64,000 bases of DNA from Hemileia vastatrix (lineage: Eukaryota; Basidiomycota; Pucciniomycetes; Pucciniales; Zaghouaniaceae). This document shows, in pieces, positions 20,727 to 33,131 of this stretch (position 1 is its first letter; each line of letters opens with the position of its first letter). Position numbers and translations under genes: made by a program. The notes beneath the pieces are model-generated. The model searched no databases and was not told the DNA's origin. It saw nothing but the letters and a program-made list of their open reading frames with translations. The stretch is from assembly GCA_030280995.1 (NCBI GenBank), contig JASXTE010000008.1, positions 23,681,193 to 23,745,192 of the forward strand. The letters run 5' to 3'.

Positions 20727-21672
20727 CTCTGTTCAGTGCCCAACAATCATTGGACCTGTGCCCCCTCCTACTGCAATAAGAGCAAACCCAAGGATCACTC
20801 CTACCAGCCCTCCTTTCAAAATCTCTTGGCTGAGAAGGTGCCTTATTAACCTTCTTGGCCTCCTGGACAAAAATGTGCAGCTTTTTTGTCAGATCAGCCA
20901 ACTGCTCCACCATTGGGTCCCTCTCCTGTTTGGGAACCTGCACCAAATTTTTTTCCTCCTTCTTCTCCCTAACTTCCTCTTCAGCCAAAGCCTCACTGAC
21001 TTTGCTGACATACTTTGCACACCCCTCCTGATAGGTGTCCACAGCCAATAACTTCAAATGGGCCTCAACAGCCTCCTTCACCTTATCCAAGGCAGGCAAC
21101 TTCTGGTCCCCATTAGAAAGAGTCTTCATCAACTCCTTTCTTGACAACTCCTTCAACACATCCATCCTGACATCTCTAGCCAGGGCAGACCAAAAAACAT
21201 CTTTGGCAGCATTTTCATGTGCCAGCTTCTCCACTTCCACCAAATATTCCACCACAGGATCAAACTGTAGCAGAAACTTCCTGTAACTATGTAAGTTACC
21301 AACACCACCATAAGATTGCCATTCACTGACAACCTTGTTCAGATCCACTATAGTGAACCTGACACCCCATCTATCCACCATTTCCCTACACAACAATTTC
21401 CAATCCCTCTTCTTGTAGCCAGACATGGCCACAATCTCCTTCTCCACTGACCTATCACCAATGAAAAAGATAATCTGCTTCACCATGTCCAGGTAGGAAG
21501 CACCATCCACCCCAGCAGCAGTTTCATACTTCTCTAGAAACCACTTGACATCCTCCCCATTAAACTTGGTACCATCCCAAGTTTTAATCCTCACACACTC
21601 CCTAACCATCACAGAAGGAGGACCATCCCCCCCACTGACAGTCACCACAGGAATAGCAGAACCAGAAGCCAT
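20683..21672 (-). CDS. gag: Gag (capsid and nucleocapsid) of element A
   Basis: Start chosen at MASGSAIPVV (21672), which matches the start of B's Gag (MSSVAGSGVS); an upstream ATG at 21693 would add seven residues. The N-terminal capsid-like region has TWDGTKFNGEDVKWFLEKYE, then EMVDRWGVRF and LKELSRKELM. A lysine/glutamate-rich segment leads to a CCHC knuckle CSYCSRRGHRSNDC (C-x2-C-x4-H-x4-C), and the frame stops at 20683. The stop arises from a six-T run (20685-20690) where B has five, so Gag and protease were one frame. This could be a true mutation or a homopolymer error. Confidence 0.88.
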   Translation of the reverse strand: MASGSAIPVVTVSGGDGPPSVMVRECVRIKTWDGTKFNGEDVKWFLEKYETAAGVDGASYLDMVKQIIFFIGDRSVEKEIVAMSGYKKRDWKLLCREMVDRWGVRFTIVDLNKVVSEWQSYGGVGNLHSYRKFLLQFDPVVEYLVEVEKLAHENAAKDVFWSALARDVRMDVLKELSRKELMKTLSNGDQKLPALDKVKEAVEAHLKLLAVDTYQEGCAKYVSKVSEALAEEEVREKKEEKNLVQVPKQERDPMVEQLADLTKKLHIFVQEAKKVNKAPSQPRDFERRAGRSDPWVCSYCSRRGHRSNDCWALNRDVSEGKVEFDGRVF

Positions 21673-21742
21673 TCCTCCAGTCCAAAACACCAAAAAGAGC
21701 CAACCAAAGAAAACAGAGATTCCTAAGAACTAGCAAGTTCTA

Positions 21743-21759
21743 CCCCACGTTGGGCGCCA
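21743..21759 (-). promoter_or_regulatory. Primer binding site, tRNA-Lys type, element A
   Basis: Minus strand reads TGGCGCCCAACGTGGGG, four bases inside the 5' LTR. This is the sequence known from foamy-virus primer sites complementary to the 3' end of a tRNA-Lys. Its position directly 3' of the 5' LTR fixes element orientation. Confidence 0.8.
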
Positions 21760-21763
21760 GAAA

Positions 21764-22898
21764 TGTAGACAATCCTATAGTACTAGCTATAGGCCTTGAC
21801 CAAGGGAGTTGGAGAAAAACCAGAGAGAAAATCCCCTGTCCCTTTAGAAAAATAGAGTGAGATTTACTTGCTAAAGTAAGTTGGTTCCTGTTTTTCTAAA
21901 GCTCCTGTTTAACACACTTGACTGCTTGATGAGTCAAGAAAGTAGTCCCCAGATAGACTACTAGACCAAAGAACTGAAATGTAGAACAAAGTCCACACCA
22001 GAGACAGCAAAGATACTTGATGTAGGCTGCAAATCCACACCAGAGACAGCAAAGATACTTGATGTAGGCTGCAAATCCACACCAGAGACAGAAATAATAC
22101 TTGCTATAGCTTGCAAGACTATAACAGAGAAAACAGTTGCCAAACTTAAGTTAAATGAAGAACTCACTTGCAACAAACACAGCCAATTGTGGCCAGAAAA
22201 CAGTGAAAACTGAGTGAGGAACAATGAGATCACCTCCGGATGGTTGTATGATGATTAAGGTTGCCCCAAACTGTCTTATTCACTATGTACACACAGACCA
22301 CTAACTAAGAGCCCATGCGCACCCACCAATCTGGCGCCTGTACCCGCCAAATTGCATAAAAAACCCTCCTGGAGCGCTCCCCAACCTCCTAAAACAGAGG
22401 CAGGCGGGCCGTACAACGTCTGAGATGTTGCCTGAAGCGGCCCGGCCTCCCTGAAGCCAGAAAACCAATAAAAACCACTAATCTACTTAGAAAAATTAGC
22501 TACAACTACTAAAACCTTTAAAACACGGAATTTCACTATAACAACATTGAGACATGAAATATAGAGAAAAATTAGCTCTATCAAATGGTACTAAGCACTT
22601 AACCCTAAGACTTAAGGTTAGCCCGTAAAACACAAAAAACAAAATTAAACAGCAATCTTTTATAAATGAAAAATGAGGAAATGACCCCTTAAAACTCAGA
22701 ATATGAAAAATGTCTTCAAGACATAAAATATAGAGAAAAACCAGGGCTATCCAATGATAGTACCCACATACCTGCAGACCCAATATCCGCGGAATAAAAC
22801 CAGAAAAATACCAAATTCCTTAACAGATGTCAATTAAGACATGCACAATCAGCGCCAAATCACACAACAAAGGCCCCTGCCAATGTTGGAAGACCACA
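21764..22898 (-). repeat. 5' LTR of element A
   Basis: Pairs with 9757-10872, with matching ends TGTAGACAATCC and GAAGACCACA on the plus strand. It carries an extra GC-rich stretch near 22440 and the same three-unit 42-bp array (21993-22118). Confidence 0.93.
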
Positions 22899-25593
22899 GT
22901 TTCAGCACCAGCCATATATCAAATACCACAATTTCTCCCTCTTTCCCATTACACTACCTCCAGCTCGTTACTATTTCCCAATTACCTTCTGGATACTTTT
23001 CCCTAGATTTAAGCTTTCTTGATCATTTTTACAAAGTCACCTCTCTCTTCAAGTTTGAGTCATTTTTTAAGTGCTATCCAAACTAATTTTTAAATATTTT
23101 TTTATTTCAATTTTTTATCTGTCTTGTTGGGAATTTTTTATTCTTAAAATACTTAGAATTTTTTTAAACTATTAAACCATTTACCTAAATAAAAATCTAA
23201 TCCAATGTATTATAGAAATTGGAAAAACTTTTCAGTCAAATCTGGTTCACATATATAAACAAATAGCTATGAATCTTGTATATTGTTTTGAATGTGAAAA
23301 ATTTATTTGAGAAAAGAAAGTCATCTCCTTAAAAAGTATAAGTAACTGTGCACATTCATGGGAAAGTTTTATGTATCTATACTTTTCTGAATATATAAAA
23401 TTGTTCTTCAAAGTCTGCTAAATAATTCTCTAAGATATGAGGTAATGTGTCAAGGAAGAAGCTCAGAAAATGTGAATTAGTGTGATCTGATAAGGATTGT
23501 GAAAATTAGATATATGTGACATTGAGAAGCTATTTTAATATTGAATTGATAAAGAATTTGTAATGCTTCAGTTATGAATACTGTGTTTGAAAGAAAACTG
23601 TCCATATTTTAATGGATGCAGGTTAATTTTTCTGTCAATTATTTGTGAAAATTTTCCAAACAAGGTTTCAAGGCTTACTGAGCTGTCTGAACTTCATCAG
23701 TTAGGTAAATACCATCTCTGTTAAAAAATTGGGCCACAATTTAAGCTGTGTATTTTTCTTAGTGACATTTTACTCAAGTTTAGATGAAATTCAAGCCTTG
23801 ATAACAAAGGTATATCATAATATGAGTGATATACTATCCAGTTTGGATGAAGATAATTGGATTTCTGGATGTAAATATTAGGGGTATAGAAGTTAGAACT
23901 TTTTTTAAATCTTATTTCTGATTTCAAATAAAGGTTTGATCAAAGATCTGAAATAGAGTGTTGAAAATATGTGGGATTTTAAGACACCTATGAATCTTAA
24001 GATGTTTTAATTTAAATTTCAGACAGAAATGGTCTAATAGCAGCCTATGTGTTTAGGTATATACCTTAATCAGTAAATCTCATAATAATGATATGAAAGG
24101 AGGTTTGTGTTAGGGTATAAATTTTCCAAAAGTTCTGAATTCCTATCACAATAGGCATGATGAGTGATATTACACAGAAAATTTTACCTTGATACTTCAG
24201 CAAGGTATACAATTTGAACTATGCATTGTGTATTTTCACCCAAATTTTGTGAAACATCAATAAAAATTTTTTTGTGCATGCAGAATGTGATTTTAGAGTA
24301 GTGTCTTACTTCAAAATCTACAAGCCCATGGGCTAGTAGAGCTCCAAAATCCAACATAGGACTATGGAAAATCATAATACTGGTTTCAAATTTACAAAGT
24401 AGTATATGAGAAATTTGAAACCCACTAGTATTGGAAATGGTCCCACTTAGTATATTTAAGGGTAAAGATAATCAAAGATAGAATATGCAACTTGTGAGTC
24501 ATTCATAGGTAATCACTGTTTCTTTCAGCCCGGATATTCCCAGGAAACTTTTTTAAACACATTTAGTACACATGGGAACAATAAATAAAGGTATAAAAGA
24601 TGTATACATAAGTGAAATTAATTATTAAATACAATATATGCCATTATAATTCATTATATACATACATATATCCACTTTTTATAGGTATTGTGTACTTAAT
24701 ATTAAGTTTCAATATGTTAGGGTAATCTTAAGATACTTAAACATAAGGTTACATAATCTTTAATTAGACTTAAAGCTGTTGCTTTCATTGTTTTATGGAA
24801 AAAATAAGAAATGCACTTTAAATCACTTAAAAGTTTAATATATGAACTATAAATTTAATAATATTAAAATTTCCCCTTGAAAGATCAGTTTTTCTTAATT
24901 AGAACTACTTATTTGGTTACTCAAATGCATAAAAATAACACTTTTCAAAATTGATGTTTTTTATTCCAGAAATGGCTTCTGTGTACTGGCCACATACTGC
25001 CTGCATTTGTCCTATGTGAATAGCTTCATTTTTAGAGAATTTAGCAATTTCACATTATAATTATCCCTGAATTTTACGCCCACTATGGGGAAACACGCTA
25101 AAATAAGCAACAGGCACTTATTAAGAGTCCTAAATTCATTATTAGTGCATTGACCTCATTATATGCACTAATTTAATTAATAACCCCAACAAGATTTGTG
25201 CCTAAAATTAACTAACACACTTAAAATTTCTTATTTAGTCATATATTTACCCATGAAAGAATCTTCTAAGAGACTTAATTCAGCTAACACACATTCATGT
25301 CTTATTTTGGGTTTCTCAATTTGTTTCTCAGTCAATATTGGTAACATTTGGATGGGGATTTCACATATTAATTTAGAATAATTAACCCTTTCATTTATAC
25401 TGGTGATTCCCCTTAGTTATTTTTTATATTTAGTACTTTTCTTTCCTTTTTAGTCTTTTATTTTAAGGTATTACATGTATATACTCTCTTTTTGGGTTAT
25501 TCTTTTATTTTGATGGATTATCCCAATTATTTCAGGATTTTGGTGTGCAATATCATTCTTCTTTTGTTATTAGTTACTCCTTTGGTTGATGGG
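22899..25593. other. AT-rich intergenic DNA between elements A and E
   Basis: Reading both strands I see no supported gene, RNA or repeat boundary. Short open frames (for example 23721-23927 and 24184-24375, minus) have no recognisable domains and sit in AT-rich sequence. Confidence 0.5.
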
Positions 25594-26911
25594 TGTCAAC
25601 AAGTAACTTATTTAACATAGTTAAACTGATCTTATTAAAATTATTACTCAATATTTAATTAATTTAATTATTATAAATTTAATATTTTAAATTCTTTAAG
25701 TATTTTTTTGTGTAAATAATAGTAACTATATTACAATCAATTTTATAGTCTTTAAAGTTGTTTTTACTTTTGAAAACATTCTTCTTTTTTTTAATTAAAA
25801 TTTAATTTCATTTTTATAAAATTTCTTGAATTAATAAATTAAAAATATAAGTAAAACAATAAAAACCTATGGAAAAGTGGTGGATCTACATCCCTGTAAT
25901 TACTGAGACTCAGACCTTGCTTGAAGTTGGCTAGAGGGGGGCCAGGGAGAGAAAGGAAAGAGGCTTTGGTATTTCCTTGGAACTTTAAGGAATAATTTAA
26001 CTGTGTTATTTATTAAACTTAAACTTAAATTATCTTATTTTTTTAAATTATAGCTATTTTATTAAACATTAACTAAATCTTTTAATTTATCTTTTAAATT
26101 TAAATATATTTTATTTTATATTACAACTTTAACTCATTTATAAATGATTTTGCTGACTTCAAAAAAATTCACGTTGTATTACATTTTTCCTATAAAATGT
26201 ATTTCTCTCAGTTGATTTATTAACATACTTTTTACATACATTTTTAACTTATTTATATAATAGTAGTATCAAAACCATATACAAATAATTACATATTTAA
26301 AATTAAATCATTTATTTGAGATATATCTGTTCAATGTGAAAAGGAAGACATAAAAAATATTATTAAATTATCATTATATTAACCAAGCTCAATAGTTCCC
26401 CTTCATTTCCATTTCATTCTATTAATTTATAATGTATTTATTATCTTAAACTACCATACAAGCCAACAATTAGGGGTATTTCAAAATTTTAAAGGAGGAA
26501 AAATTGTATCTTGAGGACAGAATAAACTTTCTCTGTCAATATGAAACATTCCATAGGCTTGATGACTATTGTATTGGACCTCTTATTGCGGGTTGAAGGA
26601 TTGGAATCCAATAATTATTATTAAAATAAGAAATAAAAAAAAGTTGAAACTAAAGTTAGTAAAAAGTAATTAACATCAATTTAACTTAACTAACTAATTT
26701 ACAGTTTTCAAGTCAAAAATAAAAATTAGTCACAGGAGAGGCTTTAAACAGGGAAAATTTCTTTTGGATTGTATACTACAAAATAGTTGTATCTTTAAGG
26801 TCTACTATAGTAGTGAGTAATTTAAATATTGTTGTCACTATTTCAACTTTCAAATTGAAAGAGTAATTTTAGTATCTTGAATTACTGACACCTCTTTTTT
26901 ATTTAAATGTT

Positions 26912-26955
<44 letters not shown>

Positions 26956-27251
26956 TTAAAACTTTTAATATTAATTTATATATAAATAATACTTATTTGA
27001 ATATATATAATAATTTAATTAAAAATGATTTAATTTTCAGCACTCAATAATTAATTAATTATTGTACTGAATTTTTTCAGGTCTATTAAGACAGTTAGAA
27101 ATAACACTGAAATCATATTAATAAAAATTACTTAAAATAAAATAATTAATTAATTATTTTGTGAGTGAATTTTTTTAATTAAAAAATTATATTTTAAAAT
27201 GAAATAATTCTTTTTAGAATAGTTTTTTTGATAAATAATAACTCTATAAAA
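25594..27251 (+). repeat. 5' LTR and leader of element E
   Basis: The first ~240 bp match the 3' LTR at 61964-62201. The inner LTR boundary cannot be placed because the 3' copy is truncated by an insertion. No gene is seen before the ATG at 27252. A TA-rich microsatellite lies within. Confidence 0.65.
26911..26950. repeat. TA-rich microsatellite
   Basis: Almost pure alternating TA for about 40 bp, in the 5' part of element E. Confidence 0.9.
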
Positions 27252-29262
27252 ATGGATTCTGATAAAGAAAGTATTGTAAGTTATAGAGTTGGTATTTCTG
27301 ATTTTAAGAATATTACTCAAAGAAAATATAATAAAGAATTTAATCATGAAGGAGGCCAAGCTTGTGGAGACACACAACTCTCAAAAGATAGTTAAAAAAC
27401 TACCACCAGGATTGAAAATAAAAAACATGTCAGACCAGGAGAAAATCAGAAATCTTTGCTCAGTTGTTAAAAATCACAAGCAGGAGTAGATGAAGCTCAA
27501 AGTAAAGGTTGAAGTTATAGAGGAAAGGTCACAAAAATTATCAATCAATGGGAGATATTTTTCACCAAACAGAACAACCAGGCTCCAAGAACAACATCAA
27601 ATTACTCTACCCATATAGAAGATTCCCAGATCTCAGACATGGTAACAGTGGAAAATGGAAGTGGAACTGGATAAAATCAAACTGGGACAGGATGCAAAAA
27701 GATAATATGGTAAATCAAAACCAGAATGTCTAGCCAGGTCCCTCAATACCTCCTCCTACACCAGTGATACATAACCATCCTTACAAGGAAAAGAAAAAGC
27801 AAAAAGTAAATATTCTTCAAAAATCCTGGTAAGCACTCCTCCAGATAAATTAATTGGTCCAAATACTGATGAAATTTAGTTAAGTGAGAGTGATTTTAAT
27901 GAAGAACCATTCAAATATGATAGACAATCATCTGTAAATCCTATTGTAACTGCTTTTTATTGTGGTTTTTCTTTATCATTTTATAATCATCCTGCTTTAT
28001 TATCAAGTGAATATTCTAGTATTGAAGTTAAAAATCCAGAGGAAATATTAAAAATCATTGGTGATGCTTATGATAAACTTGAGAGTAATACATTAGATGT
28101 AAGTTAGATAATCAACCATAGAATGTATAATTTAATTCAGAACTTTGATAAATAATTGAATCAATTAGAAATTTCTCATGAGTTGGGTATTGAAATCACT
28201 GACAATGTTATAAAAATTCTAAAGAATAAAATCTATCAAAAAATAAAAGAAACTGTTTATGAAATGAATAAAAAAATATTCTTTGTAAAAGTAAAAATCA
28301 GTATTTATAAGATAAAAATTTCAATATGCACAAAGAAATAAAGTCTATGAAAAATCTAATGGCTTCTTTTAATAAAAAATTACAAATAAACAAACAAACA
28401 CATACTTTATCAATTAATAATATGAATGAGAAATTATCTGAAGTCCCAATGATGAGAGAACAAATATTGAGATAAGAAGAAAAAAATGTAAATTTATCTT
28501 ATAAATTGACTAAGATGAACAATGAAAATATACAAAATAAGTCTTCAAAAGGGAAACTAAGGGAAAAAAAATTTGATAATTTTTCAGAAAAAAAATTACC
28601 AAAGTAACTTCCTCAAAGTTCTTTAAAGGAAGAATTGTCTGGTTATATTGAGAAGATTTCAGAATTATTAAATAATGATAAAGTTAATAAAAAATCTGAC
28701 TTTATCAACCATCAGAAAAATTGGCCAAAGCTGTTTCAAAATCCAGATTTTTTTGGAGATGCTGCTTTAGACTGGTAAAATTTTATTCAATGAATTGATA
28801 ATTTAAAAGCATCTTACAAATTACCAGATAAATAAATTACTTATAAATTAATTTCTTTATTTACCAATGTTGCATTGATGTGGTATGAATTAGTTCTGAT
28901 GGATAACATAGAATACTCATGGGATGAATGGAAAAACCTAATTGAAAAATAATTTGGTGGCTCAAATTTAGGCTAGCCCAATCAAGATTATATGAAGAGA
29001 GTAAAAATTATCCAAATTCATATGAAAAGCCTATAGTTCTCTTAATGAAGCTAAAAAAATACTGAAAGCCATGAATCTAAAAATAGATTTTGAATTATGG
29101 AAGGAAATAATTTTGTTTAAGCTGCCAAATTCATTGAGAGACTTTGTTGCAGCCAGGCCTGAAAATACTTTCAACACTTCCACTTTTATTGATATCTGTA
29201 ATGATATTTTATTTAACCGCAGATATGAGCCAAAGAACGGTGTACAAAAGTATAATAATTAA
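27252..29262 (+). pseudogene. gag: gag of element E, heavily decayed
   Basis: ATG at 27252 (MDSDKESIVSYRVG) opens a frame with many stops. The best preserved capsid-like parts are near 28870-28950 (LMWYELVLMDNIEYSWDEW) and 29071-29262 (LWKEIILFKLPNSLRDFV), in the style of Retrotrans_gag domains. No zinc knuckle was found. Confidence 0.6.
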
Positions 29263-29549
29263 AATGATAGCCAAAAATCTGGAAATAAGAACTCTGATAA
29301 ATTGATTAAAACTTCAGCCCCAATTTCTTCTTAAAAGTATAATAAAAGTACTAGTGTAAAATGTAGAAAATAATTGAAAAAGGTTCATTTTTGTGATAAA
29401 AAGATAAATCTTGTAGAACAAATGAACCAGAAGATAATGAAGAATCAGATATTTCCTCAAACATTGAAAGTTATATTTCTTATGATTAAGAAAAAAGTGC
29501 TTCAACTTTAGAAAATAATATCTAATTTTTAAATAAAGAATTACCATTA

Positions 29550-30134
29550 TTGGAAGGGATTTTGTCTAATTTTGAGGATTCTAAAGTCATAAAGGATCTC
29601 AATGATAATGCTATAATTATTACTCCTATGAAAATTCCTGTTTTAATAAATGGTGTAAACACTAAAATTATTTTGTATTCAGGGGCTGGAGGAAGTGTTG
29701 TTTCTTTTTCAGCTTTAGAGAATATTGATAATCATTATACTAATAAACTAGAAGCTTTTTCATAAAGGAATTGGAGAGGATATGGTTCAGTATTAAAGGC
29801 TGTTGGAAAATATTCTATTTTATGTTTCTTCAAACATACTCATGGGTATGTTAGAGCAGTTTTTACATTTATTGTAATGAAAAATGATAATGTAAGTAAT
29901 TGTTTTATTATGAAAACTGATATTCTAAAAAAATATGGAATAAAATTAGATTCAGAAAATAAATGCTTTATTATGGGAAATAATGGTAAAAGAAAATTTG
30001 AATTATTATATGCTGTACCAAAAAATTCATCTCTTATAAATACATGTTACAATTTAATTCAATTAAAAGGAAGAAATTCTGATGAAATAAGTGCTCATTA
30101 TATAGAAATAAATAAAGCTTCTTTTGGAGAATGA
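29550..30134 (+). pseudogene. pro: Protease region of element E
   Basis: The frame at 29550 contains IPVLINGVNTKIILYSGAGG, a retropepsin site with the catalytic Asp changed to Tyr (YSGA for DSGA). It continues in another frame at 29877-30134 with weakly conserved sequence. Inactive. Confidence 0.6.
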
Positions 30135-31603
30135 TTGAATGAAATGGATAAAGAAAAAATTATAAATTTAGTAAAATCTTTTCCAATGTATTTTGCACAT
30201 AGAAGTCATTAGTTAGGATTATTTGAACATGAGATGAAGCTACAATTAACATGTGATTTGGAAGAGATTCCACCTCCTAGCCTTAAAAAGAAGCCTTATC
30301 CTGTTTCTCCTACAAAAAGAAAGATATTGAAAATAACATTAAATCTCTTTTTAATATGAAGATAATTGAAAAAGAAGATGCTACTCCAAAGTATTGTGTA
30401 ATTTCACCTGTGCTAATATCTTATGAAAAAGATAAATCTAGATTTTGTGGAGATTAAAGAGCTTTAAATACCTATACAGTTGATTATATTTATCCTTTAC
30501 CAAGAATAAATTCTATACACACAACTTTACAAGGAAAAAATTATATCAGCTGTCTAGATGAAAATAAAGGTTATCATTGAATTCCTGTTGAGAATTCATC
30601 ACAAAATTTTCTTGTGATTGCTACTCATATGGGAATTCATAAATATATAAGAATGCCTTTTGGTCCAAAAAATGCACCTTCAGTATTTCAAAAAAATATG
30701 GATAACACATTCCATAAAGAAATAATGGAAGGGTGGTTAATGGTATATATTGATGATATCATTATTTTCTCAAAAACTTTTGATGAACACATTCTACATC
30801 TTACAAATGTCTCCCAGAAAATGCATGATATTAATATGACTCTGGAACTGAAAAAAATGTAAATTTGGTTTTCATTCTTTAAAATTTCTGGGACATGTTG
30901 TTCCAGGTCTACAAATTTGTGTTGATTAAAATAAAGTATCAGCCATCCAAAATTTTGGTGTACCCACTTCTGTTAAACAAATTCAATCTTTTCTGTGTAT
31001 GTGTGGTTACTATAGACAGTATATAAAAAATTACCAAGTAATTTCTGCACCTTAAACAAATCTAGTAAAGAAAGATATTTCTTTTTTCTGGAATGATGAA
31101 ATACAGAGAGATTTTGACACATTGAAATTATTTTTAATTTAAAAACCTCTTTTAGAATTTCCTGATTTTACACAAAACCTTTTGTATTATATACAGATGC
31201 AAGTTTTGTAGGATTAGGAGATGCACTGCATCAAAATAAGTGGTGAATAAAAAAAAAGTCTGAAGTGGTTATATGCTATATTTTAAGAACCTTGAGACCA
31301 ATTGAGATGAAATATGGTGCAACTCAATTGGAGTGTCTTGAAGTAGTATGGGCTTTATGAAAATTGCATTACTATTTAGAAGACCAAAAATATGAGTTAA
31401 TCACTGGTTGTAGTGCTGTAAAATTATTATTAAATATGAAAACACTAAACAGAAATATGTTTAGGTGGCAGCTTGAAGTTCAGGAATATAGAAGAAGAAT
31501 GAATATTCTTCATAGAGCTGGTTTACTACACTCTAATGTTGATATGTTATCAAGACATCCTTTGCCAAATGATGACTCCAACCCTGCTTATGTACCTGAA
31601 TAA
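30135..31603 (+). pseudogene. pol: Reverse transcriptase and RNase H of element E
   Basis: RT motifs in order: a PYPVSP-type N-terminus, SPVLIS and FCGD near 30430, then MPFGPKNAPSVFQ and VYIDDIIIFS at 30650-30780, so the catalytic Y-I-D-D is present. RNase H follows with LYTDASFVG (31185-31215), TQLECLEVVWA and the end GLLHSNVDMLSRHP at 31510-31570. Several stops and frame changes interrupt it. Confidence 0.8.
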
Positions 31604-31639
31604 AGTATAATTCATATTTTTGGAGTATATATAGTAGAT

Positions 31640-32830
31640 ATGGAGGAAAAATTACTGTAAAAAATTGTTGAATCAAAAAAAGATGATGAAAATTTAAAGA
31701 AATTATCAATTATCCTTAATGATCCAAAAAATGCATCAGTAAAACCTTTGATAAAAGCTTTATCAGTAAAATATCAAGAGGCTTTAGAGAAAGGAGAATT
31801 TTCTTTAGAAGATGACTTTATATATTACAGAAGAAAACTTAGTAATTTTATAGTTATATCTTCATCAATGAAAGAAATTATTCTAAATTTATTTCATAAT
31901 GGCATATTATCAGGGCACTTTGAGCTGGAAAAAGCCATAATTAGATTAAAAAATACTGCTTGGTGGGATACTATGTCAGAAGATGCTAAAAAATATGTTG
32001 AATCTTGTGATTCATGCCAAAAATCTAAAAACTTAGCTGGAAGAAGAGCAGGATTAATGCAACAAATTGAGGTTCCAGATTTAACATGGTAAATAATAAA
32101 CATGGATTTTGTAACTGGCCTTCCAAAAGCAGGTAAAGATAAATTTAATTCCTGTTGGGTAATAGTAGATAGATTAAAAAAATGTGTAAATTTATTGCTA
32201 CACACAAAGATGTTTCTATTAAGGAAATGAATTTTATATGGTGGACTAGTATGCTTAATACAGCTGTATTTCCAAAAGCAATTATATCTGAGAGAACCCC
32301 AAGATTTAATTCAGAATTTTTGGACTAAATTAATGGACATTTGTGGTTGATATTTAAAATTTTCCACAGAACATCATCCACAGACTGATGGATTGGCTGA
32401 AAGTATGATACAAACCTTAGAAGACATGTTAAGGAGATATTGTGCTTTTGGTTTGGAATTCAAGGATAATGATAGATATACTCATGAATAGGTAGCATTT
32501 CTGCCAGGCCTTGAATTTGCTTATAGAAGTACTTTTCATTCAGTAACACAAAGAATAACTTTTGAGTTATGTTTAGGATATGTACCAAGAACTCCAGGCT
32601 CTTTGATTAATAAAAACTTACCCAGGTTAGATATACATCTTAGTGCTAAGTCTTTTCTTCATAGGCAACAATTATGCAGAAATCATGCACAAAAATGTAT
32701 TGAAAATTCATACCAATATGAAATGAAAAGATGGGAAAAATCCCATAAAGAATGTACTTATAAAGAAGGAGATGAAGTTCTTACTTATACAGTACATTTC
32801 AACTTACAAGGTAAAAATAAATTGAAAGAT
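31640..32830 (+). pseudogene. pol: Integrase of element E, first part
   Basis: HHCC finger present (HNGILSGHF then CDSCQKSK, 31890-32030). The core follows with MDFVTGLPKAGKDKF (first Asp), SERTPRF where the second Asp has become Glu, and HHPQTDGLAES (Glu). The frame ends at KNKLKD where element C inserts, and it continues at 61562 as KDLFI and PFFVKK. Multiple stops. Confidence 0.8.
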
Positions 32831-33070
32831 TGTTAGGATTTGGTTGAGAGGTGAGGAGGAGGAGTGCTATGGGCCCTATGCATTGCAAGAGGAGGAAGAG
32901 GGAATATTGCAAAAGGTGGTTAAATGGGGCAAGTTCTGTGGAGTGCTCCTCATCAGAAAGCTTATATAGTAATCCAGTTACTTCTTAGTCTCACTTCTGT
33001 ATCTGCATATTCAGTCCTGTATCAGGCTAGTGTCATTTCTAGTAGTAGTCTGCCTTCTTAGGTCTTAAAC
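32831..33070 (+). repeat. 5' LTR of element C
   Basis: Starts TGTTAGGATTTGGTTGAGAG and matches the 3' LTR at 61253 but is shorter by internal deletions. The inner edge near 33070 is approximate. Confidence 0.8.
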
Positions 33071-33131
33071 TTTTGTCAAATCTTAATTGGCACACTTATG
33101 AATAACAATGAATTACTAAGTTCAACCTGAT

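Larger units (their letters stand above)
9757..22898 (-). mobile_element. Element A: near-complete Ty3/gypsy retrotransposon with antisense genes
   Basis: A 13.1 kb LTR retrotransposon read right to left. In element orientation: 5' LTR (22898-21764), tRNA-Lys-type primer binding site, gag, protease in the gag frame, -1 frameshift signal, pol with reverse transcriptase, RNase H and integrase, then a 4 kb 3' region with two oppositely oriented spliced genes and many short repeats, then the 3' LTR (10872-9757). LTRs run TGTGGTCTTCC to GATTGTCTACA. Four-base flanks are GTGT (left) and GTTT (right), so the target duplication is not clean. The LTRs look nearly identical and pol is one open frame, so the insertion is young. 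It is visibly less AT-rich than its surroundings. Confidence 0.92.
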
